From assembly GCF_022844385.1 (NCBI RefSeq), contig NZ_JALHLX010000013.1, positions 1 to 42,524 of the forward strand: a DNA stretch of 42,524 bases, in the 5' to 3' direction. This DNA is from Hydrogenophaga sp. (GTDB taxonomy: Bacteria; Pseudomonadota; Gammaproteobacteria; Burkholderiales; Burkholderiaceae_C). The position numbers were made by a program, and so were the translations under genes. Each line of letters starts with the position of its first letter. The stretch's first letter is position 1. Shown here in pieces: positions 19,819-28,230 of this stretch. A model generated the notes under the pieces. That model did no database searches. It had not been told where the DNA came from and worked only from the letters and a program-made list of their open reading frames with translations.

Positions 19819-20817
19819 ATGTTCAAAGCCCTCGTCATCACCAAACCCGAGACCGGTTACCGCTGCGACCTCACCGAACTGGACGAGGCGCAACTGCCCG
19901 CCAGCGGTGACGTGACGGTGCGCGTGGCGTACTCGACGCTGAACTACAAGGACGGCCTGGCCATCACCGGCAAGTCGCCCGTGGTGCGCAGTTTTCCCAT
20001 GGTGCCCGGTATCGACTTCGCAGGCTCGGTCACGCAGAGTGATCACCCGAAGTGGAAAGTGGGTGACCGTGTGCTGCTCAACGGTTTTGGCGTGGGTGAA
20101 ACCCACTGGGGCGGCCTGGCGCAGATGGCACGCGTCAAGGGCGACTGGCTGGTGGCCTTGCCCGAGACACTGAGCGAACGTGACGCCATGGCGGTGGGCA
20201 CGGCGGGCTACACCGCCATGCTGTGCGTGATGGCGCTGCAGCGGCACTGGCTGGAGGCTGGCGTGGCCCCGGGCAGCGGCGAGGTGCTGGTGACCGGTGC
20301 CAACGGCGGCGTGGGCAGTGTGGCCATATCGCTGCTGGCAGGCCTGGGTCACACCGTGGTGGCGTCGACAGGGCGCCCACAAGAAGCGGACTACCTCAAG
20401 TCCCTGGGGGCCGCAACAGTGATCGACCGCAGCGAGTTGAGCGCGCCTGGCAAACCGCTGCAAAAGGAGCGCTGGATCGGTGTGGTGGATTCGGTGGGCA
20501 GCCACACCCTGGCCAACGCCTGCGCGAGCACGCGCTACGGCGGCGCCGTGGCCGCCTGTGGCCTGGCCCAGGGCATGGACCTGCCCGCCAGCGTGGCGCC
20601 CTTCATCCTGCGCGGCGTCACGCTGTACGGCGTCGACAGCGTGATGGCCCCGATGGCCCGGCGCGAAGCCGCCTGGGAAACATTGGCGAAAACCCTGAAC
20701 CGCACACGGCTCGCCGCCATCACCACCGAGATCGGACTGGCCGAAGCCATCGCCTCGGCCAGCGACATCCTGGCCGGTCGGGTGCGCGGTCGGCTGGTCG
20801 TGGACGTGAATTGCTGA
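19819..20817 (+). CDS. acuI: Acryloyl-CoA reductase-type MDR oxidoreductase (AcuI/YhdH)
   Basis: Zinc-free medium-chain dehydrogenase/reductase, 332 residues, that uses NADPH to reduce acryloyl-CoA to propionyl-CoA. The N-terminus [14 protein letters not shown] and the motifs [49 protein letters not shown] and [20 protein letters not shown] (nucleotide fold) match AcuI/YhdH closely. The ATG at 19819 has GGGAATCTCC upstream. Placement after an acyl-CoA synthetase suggests a CoA-ester route such as acrylate or 3-hydroxypropionate detoxification. That is inference, and YhdH-type reductases act on other acceptors too. Confidence 0.9.
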   Translation: MFKALVITKPETGYRCDLTELDEAQLPASGDVTVRVAYSTLNYKDGLAITGKSPVVRSFPMVPGIDFAGSVTQSDHPKWKVGDRVLLNGFGVGETHWGGLAQMARVKGDWLVALPETLSERDAMAVGTAGYTAMLCVMALQRHWLEAGVAPGSGEVLVTGANGGVGSVAISLLAGLGHTVVASTGRPQEADYLKSLGAATVIDRSELSAPGKPLQKERWIGVVDSVGSHTLANACASTRYGGAVAACGLAQGMDLPASVAPFILRGVTLYGVDSVMAPMARREAAWETLAKTLNRTRLAAITTEIGLAEAIASASDILAGRVRGRLVVDVNC

Positions 20818-20927
20818 GGAAAGTTCCCGCGGCGTGTTACAAACCCGGGGGGGTAGGGCGGAATACACGCCTTTTTGACGCGTTGTCTTGACCAGTGGCA
20901 TCTTTGCCGGGGACATATTCCGAATCC

Positions 20928-21293
20928 ATGCGCATCTTCACCACCATCCTGGACACCGTCGCGCAGCGCCTGATGAGCGAGTCCACGCGCCACGACCCAG
21001 CGGCACTGTCCCGCATCCGCCGCGCCATGATCGACCTCATGCCCAACGATGCCGGTTGGGAAGACGAACGCTTGCGGCACCGGCTGCTGGTGGCCGTCGA
21101 CCCGAAAAGCCTGTGGTTTTTGCGGGTGGAACTGCACCAGCGCCTGTGCCGGTCGATGGGAGAAGAGGCTGCGCTCGAAAGCGTGCAGGCACTGTGGCCG
21201 CTGTTCGAAGACAGCATCGAGCCCTCGCTGCTGGGCAAGCGCCCCGGCCGGCGCGGCGGCGGCCAGCGCGGTGACACGCCGCCCGGCCGCTGA
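20928..21293 (+). CDS. Hypothetical protein
   Basis: 121 residues from ATG 20928 (MRIFTTILDTVAQRL); a GTG at 20895 in the same frame would add eleven residues. The sequence is a plausible soluble helical protein (RIRRAMIDLMPNDAGWEDERLRHRL), followed by a basic Gly/Arg-rich tail (GKRPGRRGGGQRG) that might touch nucleic acid. No known domain is recognised. It ends six bases before the stop of the convergent DUF2189 gene, and the two stops form a small hairpin. Confidence 0.65.
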   Translation: MRIFTTILDTVAQRLMSESTRHDPAALSRIRRAMIDLMPNDAGWEDERLRHRLLVAVDPKSLWFLRVELHQRLCRSMGEEAALESVQALWPLFEDSIEPSLLGKRPGRRGGGQRGDTPPGR

Positions 21294-21303
21294 AGGCTTT
21301 CAG
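21290..21303. terminator. Small hairpin formed by two convergent stop codons
   Basis: CTGAA (21290-21294) pairs with TTCAG (21299-21303) over GGCT. The plus gene's TGA lies in the left arm and the minus gene's TGA in the right arm. The stem is only five base pairs and has no U-run, so termination by this alone is doubtful. Confidence 0.35.
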
Positions 21304-22100
21304 GACGGGCCGCTCACCGTGCCCCGGTAGGCGTGCCACGTGGCGTGGCCCACCACCGGTCCCGCGACCAACAGACCCACAAAATACGGCAGCATCGCCA
21401 GGCCCACCAGCAGCGTGATGCATGCGCCCCACAGCAGCATGACGCCCGGGTTCTGCAGGCAGGCGCGGATGCTGGTCAGACCCGCCGAGATCGCGTCCAC
21501 GCGCCGGTCCAGGATCATGGGAATGGAGATCACGCTGGTGACGAAGATCAGACCGGCAAAGACACCACCCACCACCGAGTAGGTGATGAGGAACGACAGG
21601 TTGTCGGGATTGAACAGCTGGGTCAGCAAGTTCGCGGTGGAGGGCATGGTGTTGAAGGTCACCGCAAACACCACGAGCGAGGCGCGGCCCCACAGCATCT
21701 CCAGGATCAGCAGCACGCCCGCAAAGATGGCCATGGTGCCTTGGGTGGGCCGCCACGCGAGCAGCGAGGCGCGCAGCGACGGCCGCTGGCCAACCTGCAG
21801 CGAGCGGCTGGCCTCATACAGACCCAGACAGAGGAATGGCCCCATCAGCAGGAAGCCTGCGCTCAGCGCCAGCACATAGGCCGGCGCGGCGCGAAACATG
21901 GCCAGCAAGGCGTGGCCCATGAGGAAAAAACACAGGCCGTAGAAGAGTCCGATGCGCGGGCAGCGCGCGAAGTCTGCCCAACCCAGGCGCAACCAGCGCA
22001 GCGGATCGCTTGCGCGCAGCGTGGTGATCTTCAGGTCGAACACCGACGGCGGGCGTGGCGGCTCGGTCGGGCTGTCGTTGGCGGGCGTGGCATCGGCCAT
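21300..22100 (-). CDS. DUF2189 family integral membrane protein
   Basis: Inner-membrane protein, 266 residues, with a polar N-terminus (ATPANDSPTEPPRPPSVFDLKITTL) and about six hydrophobic segments (GLFYGLCFFLMGHALLAMF, YVLALSAGFLLMGPFLCLGL, GTMAIFAGVLLILEMLWG, LITYSVVGGVFAGLIFVTSV, VMLLWGACITLLVGLAMLPYF). The sequence IGLFYGLCFFLMGHALL with MGPFLCLGLYEASRSL is typical of DUF2189, whose members often lie near cytochrome oxidase or respiratory genes. The start at ATG 22100 follows GGAGACCGCC. The function is not established. No oxidase genes are here, but a bacteriohemerythrin gene is directly upstream. Confidence 0.85.
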   Translation of the reverse strand: MADATPANDSPTEPPRPPSVFDLKITTLRASDPLRWLRLGWADFARCPRIGLFYGLCFFLMGHALLAMFRAAPAYVLALSAGFLLMGPFLCLGLYEASRSLQVGQRPSLRASLLAWRPTQGTMAIFAGVLLILEMLWGRASLVVFAVTFNTMPSTANLLTQLFNPDNLSFLITYSVVGGVFAGLIFVTSVISIPMILDRRVDAISAGLTSIRACLQNPGVMLLWGACITLLVGLAMLPYFVGLLVAGPVVGHATWHAYRGTVSGPS

Positions 22101-22144
22101 GGCGGTCTCCTCTGTGGTTGTTGATTGAACCACCAACCGCCAGG

Positions 22145-22552
22145 TCAGGCCGCTGTCGCGACGGGTGTCGTGATGCGGCGCATGTGCAGGGCCAGCGCGG
22201 CGTCCAGTGACTGCGAATGCCGGCTGAACCAAGCCCCCAGCTCGGCCGCCATCTGCCGCACCGGTGCAAGGTCACCGCGCTGCGCCTTTCCCAGCCCCTC
22301 GCGCAACAGGTTGAGCACCACCCGGTGCTCCAGGGTGTGCTGTTCGGTGGTGGCAAAGGCCTCGCTGCGCATCCAGGTGTCTTCCGTGCCGAAATGCGTT
22401 GCCGTGTGCTGCACCAGCGCCTGCCAGGCGTCGACCAGGTCGTCGTCGGACGCGGCCTGCGCGCGGCCCAGCAGTTCCATGAATTCCCGGTTCATCCCGT
22501 CCATGGGCTCGAACCCCAGCCACAGCGCAGGTGTCCATTTCAAGGCTTGCAT
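22145..22552 (-). CDS. Bacteriohemerythrin-like protein with Asn in place of the first iron-ligand His
   Basis: Four-helix di-iron hemerythrin-fold protein, 135 residues, probably binding O2 or sensing oxygen or redox state. The start ATG 22552 follows GGAGACAACG. Ligands seen: H53 and E57 (HFGTE), H72 and H76 (HTLEH), H112 and D117 (HSQSLD). The first His of the usual MDxxHREF motif is replaced: the text reads MDGMNREFMELL, so Asn21 stands where His is expected. This removes one of five His ligands, on the iron that has only two. Iron binding may be weakened or mononuclear. It precedes the DUF2189 gene by 44 bases and is divergent from a 2OG-Fe dioxygenase. Confidence 0.85.
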   Translation of the reverse strand: MQALKWTPALWLGFEPMDGMNREFMELLGRAQAASDDDLVDAWQALVQHTATHFGTEDTWMRSEAFATTEQHTLEHRVVLNLLREGLGKAQRGDLAPVRQMAAELGAWFSRHSQSLDAALALHMRRITTPVATAA

Positions 22553-22688
22553 CGTTGTCTCCATGACCAGATACCAACTGGTGTGGGCGCAGCTTGCACC
22601 GCGCGGCGCGAAAGCGATTTGATCCAGCGCATGAAAACGCTTCAGACGGCATCGGACCACCTGGAGCCGACCAGTAAACTGCCGCTCC

Positions 22689-23429
22689 ATGACCAGCGAA
22701 TTCCAGCCCCCCTACCTTCCCCTTCAACAGCTCGACACGTCCCTCAAGACCGTCGGGTTTGCGCTGCTCAGCGCGGCCAGCGTTGCCGAATGGCTGCCCG
22801 CCAATCAGGCCGAACTGCGGGCCCTGCACGCGGGCTGGGACCACCTGCCGGCCGACGCCTACCTGAAGGACGGCGGGCGCTACCGCAGCCGGCGCCACAG
22901 CTGCTTTGTGGTCGACGGTGAGCGGGTGCAACAGGCGCCTCACCGCGCGCACTGGCAGCCGCTGGAATACAACGCCCTGCACGGCGGCATGCAGCGCTGG
23001 TTCGAGCCCATGGAGCCGGCCGTGGTGGCGCAGCCGGTCTGGGGCCGTTTGCTCACGCGCCTGGGTGAGGCCGCCAGCGCGTTGCGTGGCCAGCAGCCCT
23101 GGTTTGTGGAGGCGCACCCGTTCCGCATCGACACCACCGACGGCATCGGCCGGCCCACACCCGAAGGCGCGCACCGCGACGGGGTGGACCTGGTGGCCGT
23201 GTTCATGGTGGACCGCCAGGGCATCAAGGGTGGCGAGAGCCGCGTGTTTGAAGCCAACGGACCGGGCGGCCAACGCTTCACCTTGCGCGAACCGTGGTCG
23301 CTGCTGCTGCTGGACGACGCGCGCGTGATCCACGAGAGCACACCCATCCAGCCGCTGGAAAGCGACGCCCTGGGCTGGCGCGACACGCTGGTGGTGACCT
23401 GCCGCGCCGGCGGGTTTCAGGGCGACTGA
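22689..23429 (+). CDS. 2-oxoglutarate/Fe(II)-dependent dioxygenase family protein
   Basis: Non-haem iron oxygenase of the PF10014 type, 246 residues, a family that includes free amino-acid hydroxylases. The iron triad is visible: HRDG supplies His and Asp (around residues 162-164), and VIHESTP gives the distal His. WRDTLVVTCR near the C-terminus supplies the Arg expected to bind 2-oxoglutarate. Family-typical stretches RYRSRRHSCF and EAHPFRI are present. The ATG at 22689 lies 136 bases from the divergent hemerythrin start. The substrate is unknown; an L-amino acid is the family precedent. Confidence 0.85.
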   Translation: MTSEFQPPYLPLQQLDTSLKTVGFALLSAASVAEWLPANQAELRALHAGWDHLPADAYLKDGGRYRSRRHSCFVVDGERVQQAPHRAHWQPLEYNALHGGMQRWFEPMEPAVVAQPVWGRLLTRLGEAASALRGQQPWFVEAHPFRIDTTDGIGRPTPEGAHRDGVDLVAVFMVDRQGIKGGESRVFEANGPGGQRFTLREPWSLLLLDDARVIHESTPIQPLESDALGWRDTLVVTCRAGGFQGD

Positions 23430-23497
23430 ACAGGCTCTGACCCGCCCGGACCCGCACTGGATGGAAAGCGCGCGCAGCGTGGCTGCACGTTGCGGAT

Positions 23498-24949
23498 TCA
23501 GCGGCGGATCGCGTTGGGAAAATACAGCGCCGTGAGGCTGCGGCTGTGCACCGGTGAGAAATTGTCGGCCAGCACCGTGGCGCCACTGCCGTAGCGGCGC
23601 CATTCGCGCACCCAGTGCAGTTGGTCGCACACCTCGGCCAGTCCCACGGTCTCGCGATCGCCGATCAGGATGCCATGTACGCGCAGCGCCAGTCGCTGCT
23701 TGGCGTCGCGCAACAGCGCCAGGGTCTGGTGGGTCACGCCGAACTCGCCGTCGCTCACGATCAGCAGGTCGGCCTCTTGCCACTCGGCCGTGTGCACCAG
23801 TTCGACGGCGCGCTCCATCGGCGTCTGCACGTCGGTGCCGCCGTCGAAACTCTGGCCCATGAGGTCGAGCAGGTGCGACAGGCCCTCAGCGTCCATGGCC
23901 ATGTCGCGCTCCAGCAGTTCGTCGGGTCCGCCAAACGCCAGCAGGCGGCAGGCGCGGCGGCCGGCGTGGGCGCTGCGCAGGGCCTGCAGCACGCAGGCCT
24001 TGGCCACGTTTTCCGGCGCGCCGCGCATCGAGCCTGAGGTGTCCAGACACACGATCAGCGGGCCGCGCCCCGCATGGCTGGTGGATCGGCGCAGGGCTTG
24101 TGGTTCGGGCTGCGGCAACGGGCGGCGCGACTGTTCGCGTGCGCGGTCGTCGTAGGTGAGCAACTGCGCTTCGGCAAACCGCGCGCGCCACAGGCGGCGC
24201 AGCACCGGGTGGGTGAGGTTGAGGCTTTCGCCACCGGTCATGCGCGCCAGCGTGCGCGAGCGGCGCACGCCGTCCACCGAGGTGGGTTCCGGTCGGCGCT
24301 CTTCTTCGTCGGCCGGGTGGCGGGCTGCGGGCATGTGCTGGCGCGCATCGGGCAGGGTGGTGGTGGCGGGTGGGTGCTGCGCCTGTTCACGCCGGCCCAC
24401 GCCGTCAATGAAGCGCGCGAGCTGCGGCAGACGCTGCAGCAATTCACCGATGCGCCGCGCCTCGCCCCATTCACGCCGGTTCAGGTGGCCTTGCAGATCG
24501 TCCCAGCGCAGGTGGGCCAGATCGCCCAGCGACTGCAGCAGCGACAGCACCTCGTCCCAGCCCTGGCGCTGCACGTCCCAGGTCTCGCGGAATTCACCTT
24601 TCATGCGCGCGATGGCCTGGTCGCGTGGTTCGTTGGCCGGGCGGTCGATCAGGCTGTCCAGGTGCCACAGCAGGCTTTGCATCACCTGCCGGGTGAGCGG
24701 TGCGCTGCCTTGGGTGAGGGTCAGCAGTTCCAGTTCCACGAGCAGCGGGCGCAGCGCCTGCGTGGCGGCGGCATCGCCGAAGTCGTCCGCTGTATCGGGC
24801 AGGGCGCCGGCCATCAGCGCGTTCATCCAGCGGGCCATGTGGGGCAGGCGCGCGGCAGGCAGCCCACTGCTGCACACCACGGCCCAGCGCCAGAGCTCGC
24901 GGGGCAGGGTATCGAGGTGGTGGTAAGGGGCTGAGGTGGTCGGCACCAT
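23498..24949 (-). CDS. viaA: VWA-domain protein, ViaA/CoxE-like partner of the MoxR ATPase
   Basis: Cytosolic von Willebrand factor A protein, 483 residues. The helical N-terminal half (about 1-300) has family features such as WDVQRQGWDEVLSLLQSLGDLAHLRWDDLQGHL, and the C-terminal VWA domain has an intact MIDAS: DTSGS at 303-307, T372 (GGT) and D400 (SDG). It starts at ATG 24949 after GGAGGGCGCC, 16 bases downstream of the ravA-like gene. RavA-ViaA pairs act as chaperone-like machines, in E. coli linked to respiratory enzymes and aminoglycoside uptake. The name is by analogy. The His/Arg/Pro-rich linker around 200-240 is probably disordered. Confidence 0.85.
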   Translation of the reverse strand: MVPTTSAPYHHLDTLPRELWRWAVVCSSGLPAARLPHMARWMNALMAGALPDTADDFGDAAATQALRPLLVELELLTLTQGSAPLTRQVMQSLLWHLDSLIDRPANEPRDQAIARMKGEFRETWDVQRQGWDEVLSLLQSLGDLAHLRWDDLQGHLNRREWGEARRIGELLQRLPQLARFIDGVGRREQAQHPPATTTLPDARQHMPAARHPADEEERRPEPTSVDGVRRSRTLARMTGGESLNLTHPVLRRLWRARFAEAQLLTYDDRAREQSRRPLPQPEPQALRRSTSHAGRGPLIVCLDTSGSMRGAPENVAKACVLQALRSAHAGRRACRLLAFGGPDELLERDMAMDAEGLSHLLDLMGQSFDGGTDVQTPMERAVELVHTAEWQEADLLIVSDGEFGVTHQTLALLRDAKQRLALRVHGILIGDRETVGLAEVCDQLHWVREWRRYGSGATVLADNFSPVHSRSLTALYFPNAIRR

Positions 24950-24965
24950 GGCGCCCTCCAGGGGA

Positions 24966-26354
24966 TCAGGCGTCTTGCCAGGTCACTGGCGCAGGCCGAT
25001 CCACTTTCGTTTCATCCACCGGCAAGCCCGCGAATCCTTCGCGCGTGGTCTGGAGTTGCGCCAGCAGCGAAGCGACACCGGTGCAGCGGCCCAGGTGCAC
25101 CGATTCAATCTGCGCCAGCCACGACGGCGGCAGCCAGTCGTGCGCACGCGCGGCTCCCAGCACCGAGTGCGCCATGGTCACGAGCTCGACGTGCAGACCT
25201 TGCAGGCGGGCGAGCAGTTCGTCGGTCTGCGCCACACGCGCGGCGATGTGCACCGGGCTGTAACGCCGCTGAGCGCGCTCGCTGGTGATGCGCACCATCT
25301 CGCTCTCGCCAGCGGTGGGCCCTGCGATGGATTTGGCGAGGGCCACCTTGCCGGCGCTGTCGTCCTGCGCATCGGCCGGGGCGCGGCGTTCGATGTCGAG
25401 CTGTTGCTCAAATGCGGTGACGGCGCGTTCCAGACCGTCCAGTGGCAGGGGTGCGGTCTGCGCCACGTGGTGCATGAAGAAGTCGGTCCAGCCCGGACCG
25501 TGCGCGGGTTCGGCCGCGAGCACAAAGGGCAGCAGCCACAAGTCCCATTCGGACACTTCAGTTGCATTGCGGCTGGCGGCTTGCAGCTTGAGGAGTTCCA
25601 CCAGTTGGCGCCAGCGCCGGTCCGACACCGATTGCCCGGTCCGGGTGGCGTGCTGGCGTGCCTGCAGCAACAGCCCAAGCACGGTGTCGCCCAAGGTGAT
25701 GTGCGCTGCCTGCTCGCGCAGGACATCGAGCCGGGGGCGGTCGATCAGTGCTTCTGCGGGTGGTGCCGCCGGGCTGGCAACGCTGGTTTGCAGCAGCGCC
25801 GCAAAGTGCGCGTCGTCCACCGGCTGCACCGGCACGCGCAGCAGAAAGCGGTCGTGGAAGGCGAGCAGGCTCTCGTCCTGCGGCTGCTCGTTGCTCGCAC
25901 CCACCAGACACACCAGGGGCACCGGCAGGCGCTGGCTGCCGTTGTCGAACTGGCGTTCGTGCAGCAGGCCGAGCAAGGTGTTGAGGATGGCCGAGTTGGC
26001 CTTGAACACCTCGTCGAGAAACGCCACTTCGGCGCTGGGCAGGTAACCCTCGGTCAGGCGTTCGTAGCGGTCGTCCTCGAGCGCGCGCAATGACAGCGGG
26101 CCGAACAGTTCTTCGGGCACGGTGAAACGCGTGAGCAGGCGTTCGAAGTAGTGGGCGCCGGGCAGCAGGCGCTGCAGCCGGCGCGCGAGTTCGCTCTTGG
26201 CGGTGCCCGGCGGGCCGAGCAGCAGCACGTGTTCACCGGCCAGCGCAGCGAGCAGCAGCGCACGGGCGGCCACGTCGCGCTGCAGCAGGCCACGTTCGAG
26301 TTCGGCCAGGGCGGGCGCCCACGTGCTGTGTGGGGCAGACGCGTTGTGAGGCAT
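24966..26354 (-). CDS. ravA: MoxR-family AAA+ ATPase, RavA-like
   Basis: AAA+ ATPase, 462 residues, probably working with the VWA protein encoded next. Walker A GPPGTAKS (47-54), Walker B VAFLDEVFKAN (D114, E115), sensor 1 VGASNEQPQ and Arg-finger-like FHDRFLLRVPV are all present, and RFTVPEELFGPLSLRAL is typical of the RavA branch of MoxR. The C-terminal 200 residues contain helical segments and the stretch ERAQRRYSPVHIAAR. The start ATG is 26354. The ravA-viaA order matches E. coli. No cytochrome oxidase, nitrite reductase or formate hydrogenlyase genes adjoin it, so its client is unknown. Confidence 0.88.
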   Translation of the reverse strand: MPHNASAPHSTWAPALAELERGLLQRDVAARALLLAALAGEHVLLLGPPGTAKSELARRLQRLLPGAHYFERLLTRFTVPEELFGPLSLRALEDDRYERLTEGYLPSAEVAFLDEVFKANSAILNTLLGLLHERQFDNGSQRLPVPLVCLVGASNEQPQDESLLAFHDRFLLRVPVQPVDDAHFAALLQTSVASPAAPPAEALIDRPRLDVLREQAAHITLGDTVLGLLLQARQHATRTGQSVSDRRWRQLVELLKLQAASRNATEVSEWDLWLLPFVLAAEPAHGPGWTDFFMHHVAQTAPLPLDGLERAVTAFEQQLDIERRAPADAQDDSAGKVALAKSIAGPTAGESEMVRITSERAQRRYSPVHIAARVAQTDELLARLQGLHVELVTMAHSVLGAARAHDWLPPSWLAQIESVHLGRCTGVASLLAQLQTTREGFAGLPVDETKVDRPAPVTWQDA

Positions 26355-26378
26355 GGCGGTGATTCTGCCGCCGGGCCT

Positions 26379-27563
26379 TCAAATGCGCTCAAAAATGGCC
26401 GCAATCCCCTGACCACCACCGATGCACATGGTCACCAGCGCGTAACGACCTTGCACGCGGTGCAGTTCGTGGATCGCCTTCACCGTGATCAGCGCGCCGG
26501 TGGCGCCGATGGGGTGGCCCAGCGAAATGCCCGAGCCGTTGGGGTTGACCTTGGCCGGGTCCAGACCGAGGTCGCGCGTGACGGCGCAGGCCTGCGCGGC
26601 AAACGCCTCGTTGGCCTCGATCACGTCCAGGTCTTTCACGGTCAGGCCGGCTTTTTCCAGCGCAATCTTGGTCGCCGGCACCGGGCCGATGCCCATGTAC
26701 TTGGGGTCCACGCCGGCATGGGCATAAGCCACCAGACGCGCCAGTGGTTTTGCGCCGCGTGCCTTGGCGGCACTCGCTTCCATGAGCACTACGGCGGCTG
26801 CCGCATCGTTCAGGCCCGAGGCGTTGCCGGCGGTCACGGTGCCGTTCTCTTTCAGGAACACCGGCTTGAGCTTGGCCATGTCGTCCAGCGTGCAGTCGGG
26901 GCGGAAGTGTTCGTCGGTCGCCCAGGACACGTCGCCCTTGCGGCTCTTGAGCACCACCGGCACGATCTGGTCCTTGAAACGGCCTTCGGTGGTGGCCCGT
27001 TGCGCGCGGTTGTGGCTTTCCACCGCCAGCTTGTCCTGGTCTTCGCGCGTGATGCCCCACTTGGCCGCGATGTTCTCGGCCGTCACACCCATGTGGATGG
27101 TGTGGAAGGGGTCGTGCAGCGCGCCGACCATCATGTCGACCATCTTGGTGTCGCCCATGCGGGCACCCCAGCGCATGTTGAGGCTGGCAAACGGGGCGCG
27201 GCTCATGTTTTCTGCCCCGCCGCCAATGGCCACGTCGGTGTCGCCCAGCAGGATGCTTTGTGAGGCCGAGACGATGGCCTGCAGGCCCGAGCCGCAGAGC
27301 CGGTTGACGTTGAAGGCGGGCGTGCCCTCGGCGCAGCCGCCGTTGATGGCCGCCACGCGCGAGAGGTACATGTCCTTGGGTTCGGTGTTGACCACGTGTC
27401 CAAACACCACATGGCCGACATCCTTGCCGTCCACGCCAGCGCGGGCCAGCGACTCGCGCACCACGAGCGCGCCGAGTTCGGTGGGTGGCTGGTCTTTCAG
27501 GCTGCCACCAAAGGTGCCAATGGCGGTGCGCACGGCGCTGACAACAACAACTTCTCTGCTCAT
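26379..27563 (-). CDS. bktB: Acetyl-CoA C-acyltransferase, BktB-type beta-ketothiolase
   Basis: Thiolase that condenses or cleaves acyl-CoA and acetyl-CoA, 394 residues. It closely resembles BktB of Cupriavidus necator from the N-terminus (SREVVVVSAVRTAIGTFGGS) to the end (MCIGGGQGIAAIFERI). Catalytic residues: C90 (NRLCGSGLQ), the His of GHPIGATGA (about 350) and the Cys of CIGGGQG (about 380). BktB accepts C4 and longer substrates and supplies 3-ketoacyl-CoA for polyhydroxyalkanoate or for beta-oxidation. No phaC or phaB is in the window. The ATG at 27563 follows GGAGACTCCCC. It stands as an apparent single gene between ravA and a phosphatase gene. Confidence 0.93.
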   Translation of the reverse strand: MSREVVVVSAVRTAIGTFGGSLKDQPPTELGALVVRESLARAGVDGKDVGHVVFGHVVNTEPKDMYLSRVAAINGGCAEGTPAFNVNRLCGSGLQAIVSASQSILLGDTDVAIGGGAENMSRAPFASLNMRWGARMGDTKMVDMMVGALHDPFHTIHMGVTAENIAAKWGITREDQDKLAVESHNRAQRATTEGRFKDQIVPVVLKSRKGDVSWATDEHFRPDCTLDDMAKLKPVFLKENGTVTAGNASGLNDAAAAVVLMEASAAKARGAKPLARLVAYAHAGVDPKYMGIGPVPATKIALEKAGLTVKDLDVIEANEAFAAQACAVTRDLGLDPAKVNPNGSGISLGHPIGATGALITVKAIHELHRVQGRYALVTMCIGGGQGIAAIFERI

Positions 27564-27630
27564 GGGGAGTCTCCTGGTTTTGGGGTGAGCACTATCGTAG
27601 TCCGCGAACCTGACCCGGCGTTGACCTGCG

Positions 27631-28206
27631 TCAGAAGGTCTGTCGGGCGAGCACGCGCAGGCGGTTGAGCTTGCTGCCCTGGGCGCCGGGACGCGTCACC
27701 AAGACCTCGCCCATGGCCAGATAGTCGCCGGTGAGGGCGGAGATGTTGACCTGGTGCGTCACCAGCATCAGGTTGCGTGGCGCCTGCCAGCCTTCAACCG
27801 CGTCCAGCACCGCCCGGGTCTGCTCGTCCTGCCCGCCGGCACCAAAGAACGAGTTGATCGGCGGCCACACGGTGTTCTGTTTGAAGGCCAGCATGGCGGT
27901 ATCCACGCAGCGGCACCAGGCGCTGGAGCGCACCTGGTCAAGCTTCACCTGTTCGCGCAGAAAGGCCGCGCCCACGCGCCGCGCCTGTTCGCGCCCGGCC
28001 GCACTCAGGTTGCGTTGTGTACCGCATTCGCCGAGCTTGAAGTTGGGCGGGTCGCCCACCCCGGGGTCGGTCAACGCATGGCGCATGAGCACCACGCAGC
28101 CGCCTTCGCGCAGCAAGGTCCAGAAGCCCGGGGCCTGGGCAAAGGCGGGCAGGGCGGGGCTGCCCAGGCTCACGGCGGAGGTCAGCGCAAATTCGCGTCG
28201 ATTCAT
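27631..28206 (-). CDS. Exported histidine phosphatase family protein
   Basis: 191 residues. The N-terminus MNRREFALTSAVSLGSPALPAFA is a signal peptide with a twin-arginine look (NRREFALT). The catalytic RHG-type motif appears as VVLMRHALTDPG, with the nucleophilic His in MRHA, and the second His is in LVTHQVNISALTG. The stretch NLSAAGREQARRVG is typical of phosphoglycerate-mutase-fold phosphatases. The substrate is unknown; several such exported proteins occur in Burkholderiales. It lies 24 bases upstream of the SDR gene's stop, with a weak ribosome site (GGAGCGATAG before ATG 28206). Confidence 0.87.
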   Translation of the reverse strand: MNRREFALTSAVSLGSPALPAFAQAPGFWTLLREGGCVVLMRHALTDPGVGDPPNFKLGECGTQRNLSAAGREQARRVGAAFLREQVKLDQVRSSAWCRCVDTAMLAFKQNTVWPPINSFFGAGGQDEQTRAVLDAVEGWQAPRNLMLVTHQVNISALTGDYLAMGEVLVTRPGAQGSKLNRLRVLARQTF

Positions 28207-28230
28207 CTATCGCTCCGTTGGATCGGGGTC

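Noticed and set aside
20840..20865. G-run upstream of the unknown gene at 20928, considered as a G-quadruplex
   Set aside because: The sequence has one run of seven G and one of three but not four regularly spaced tracts.
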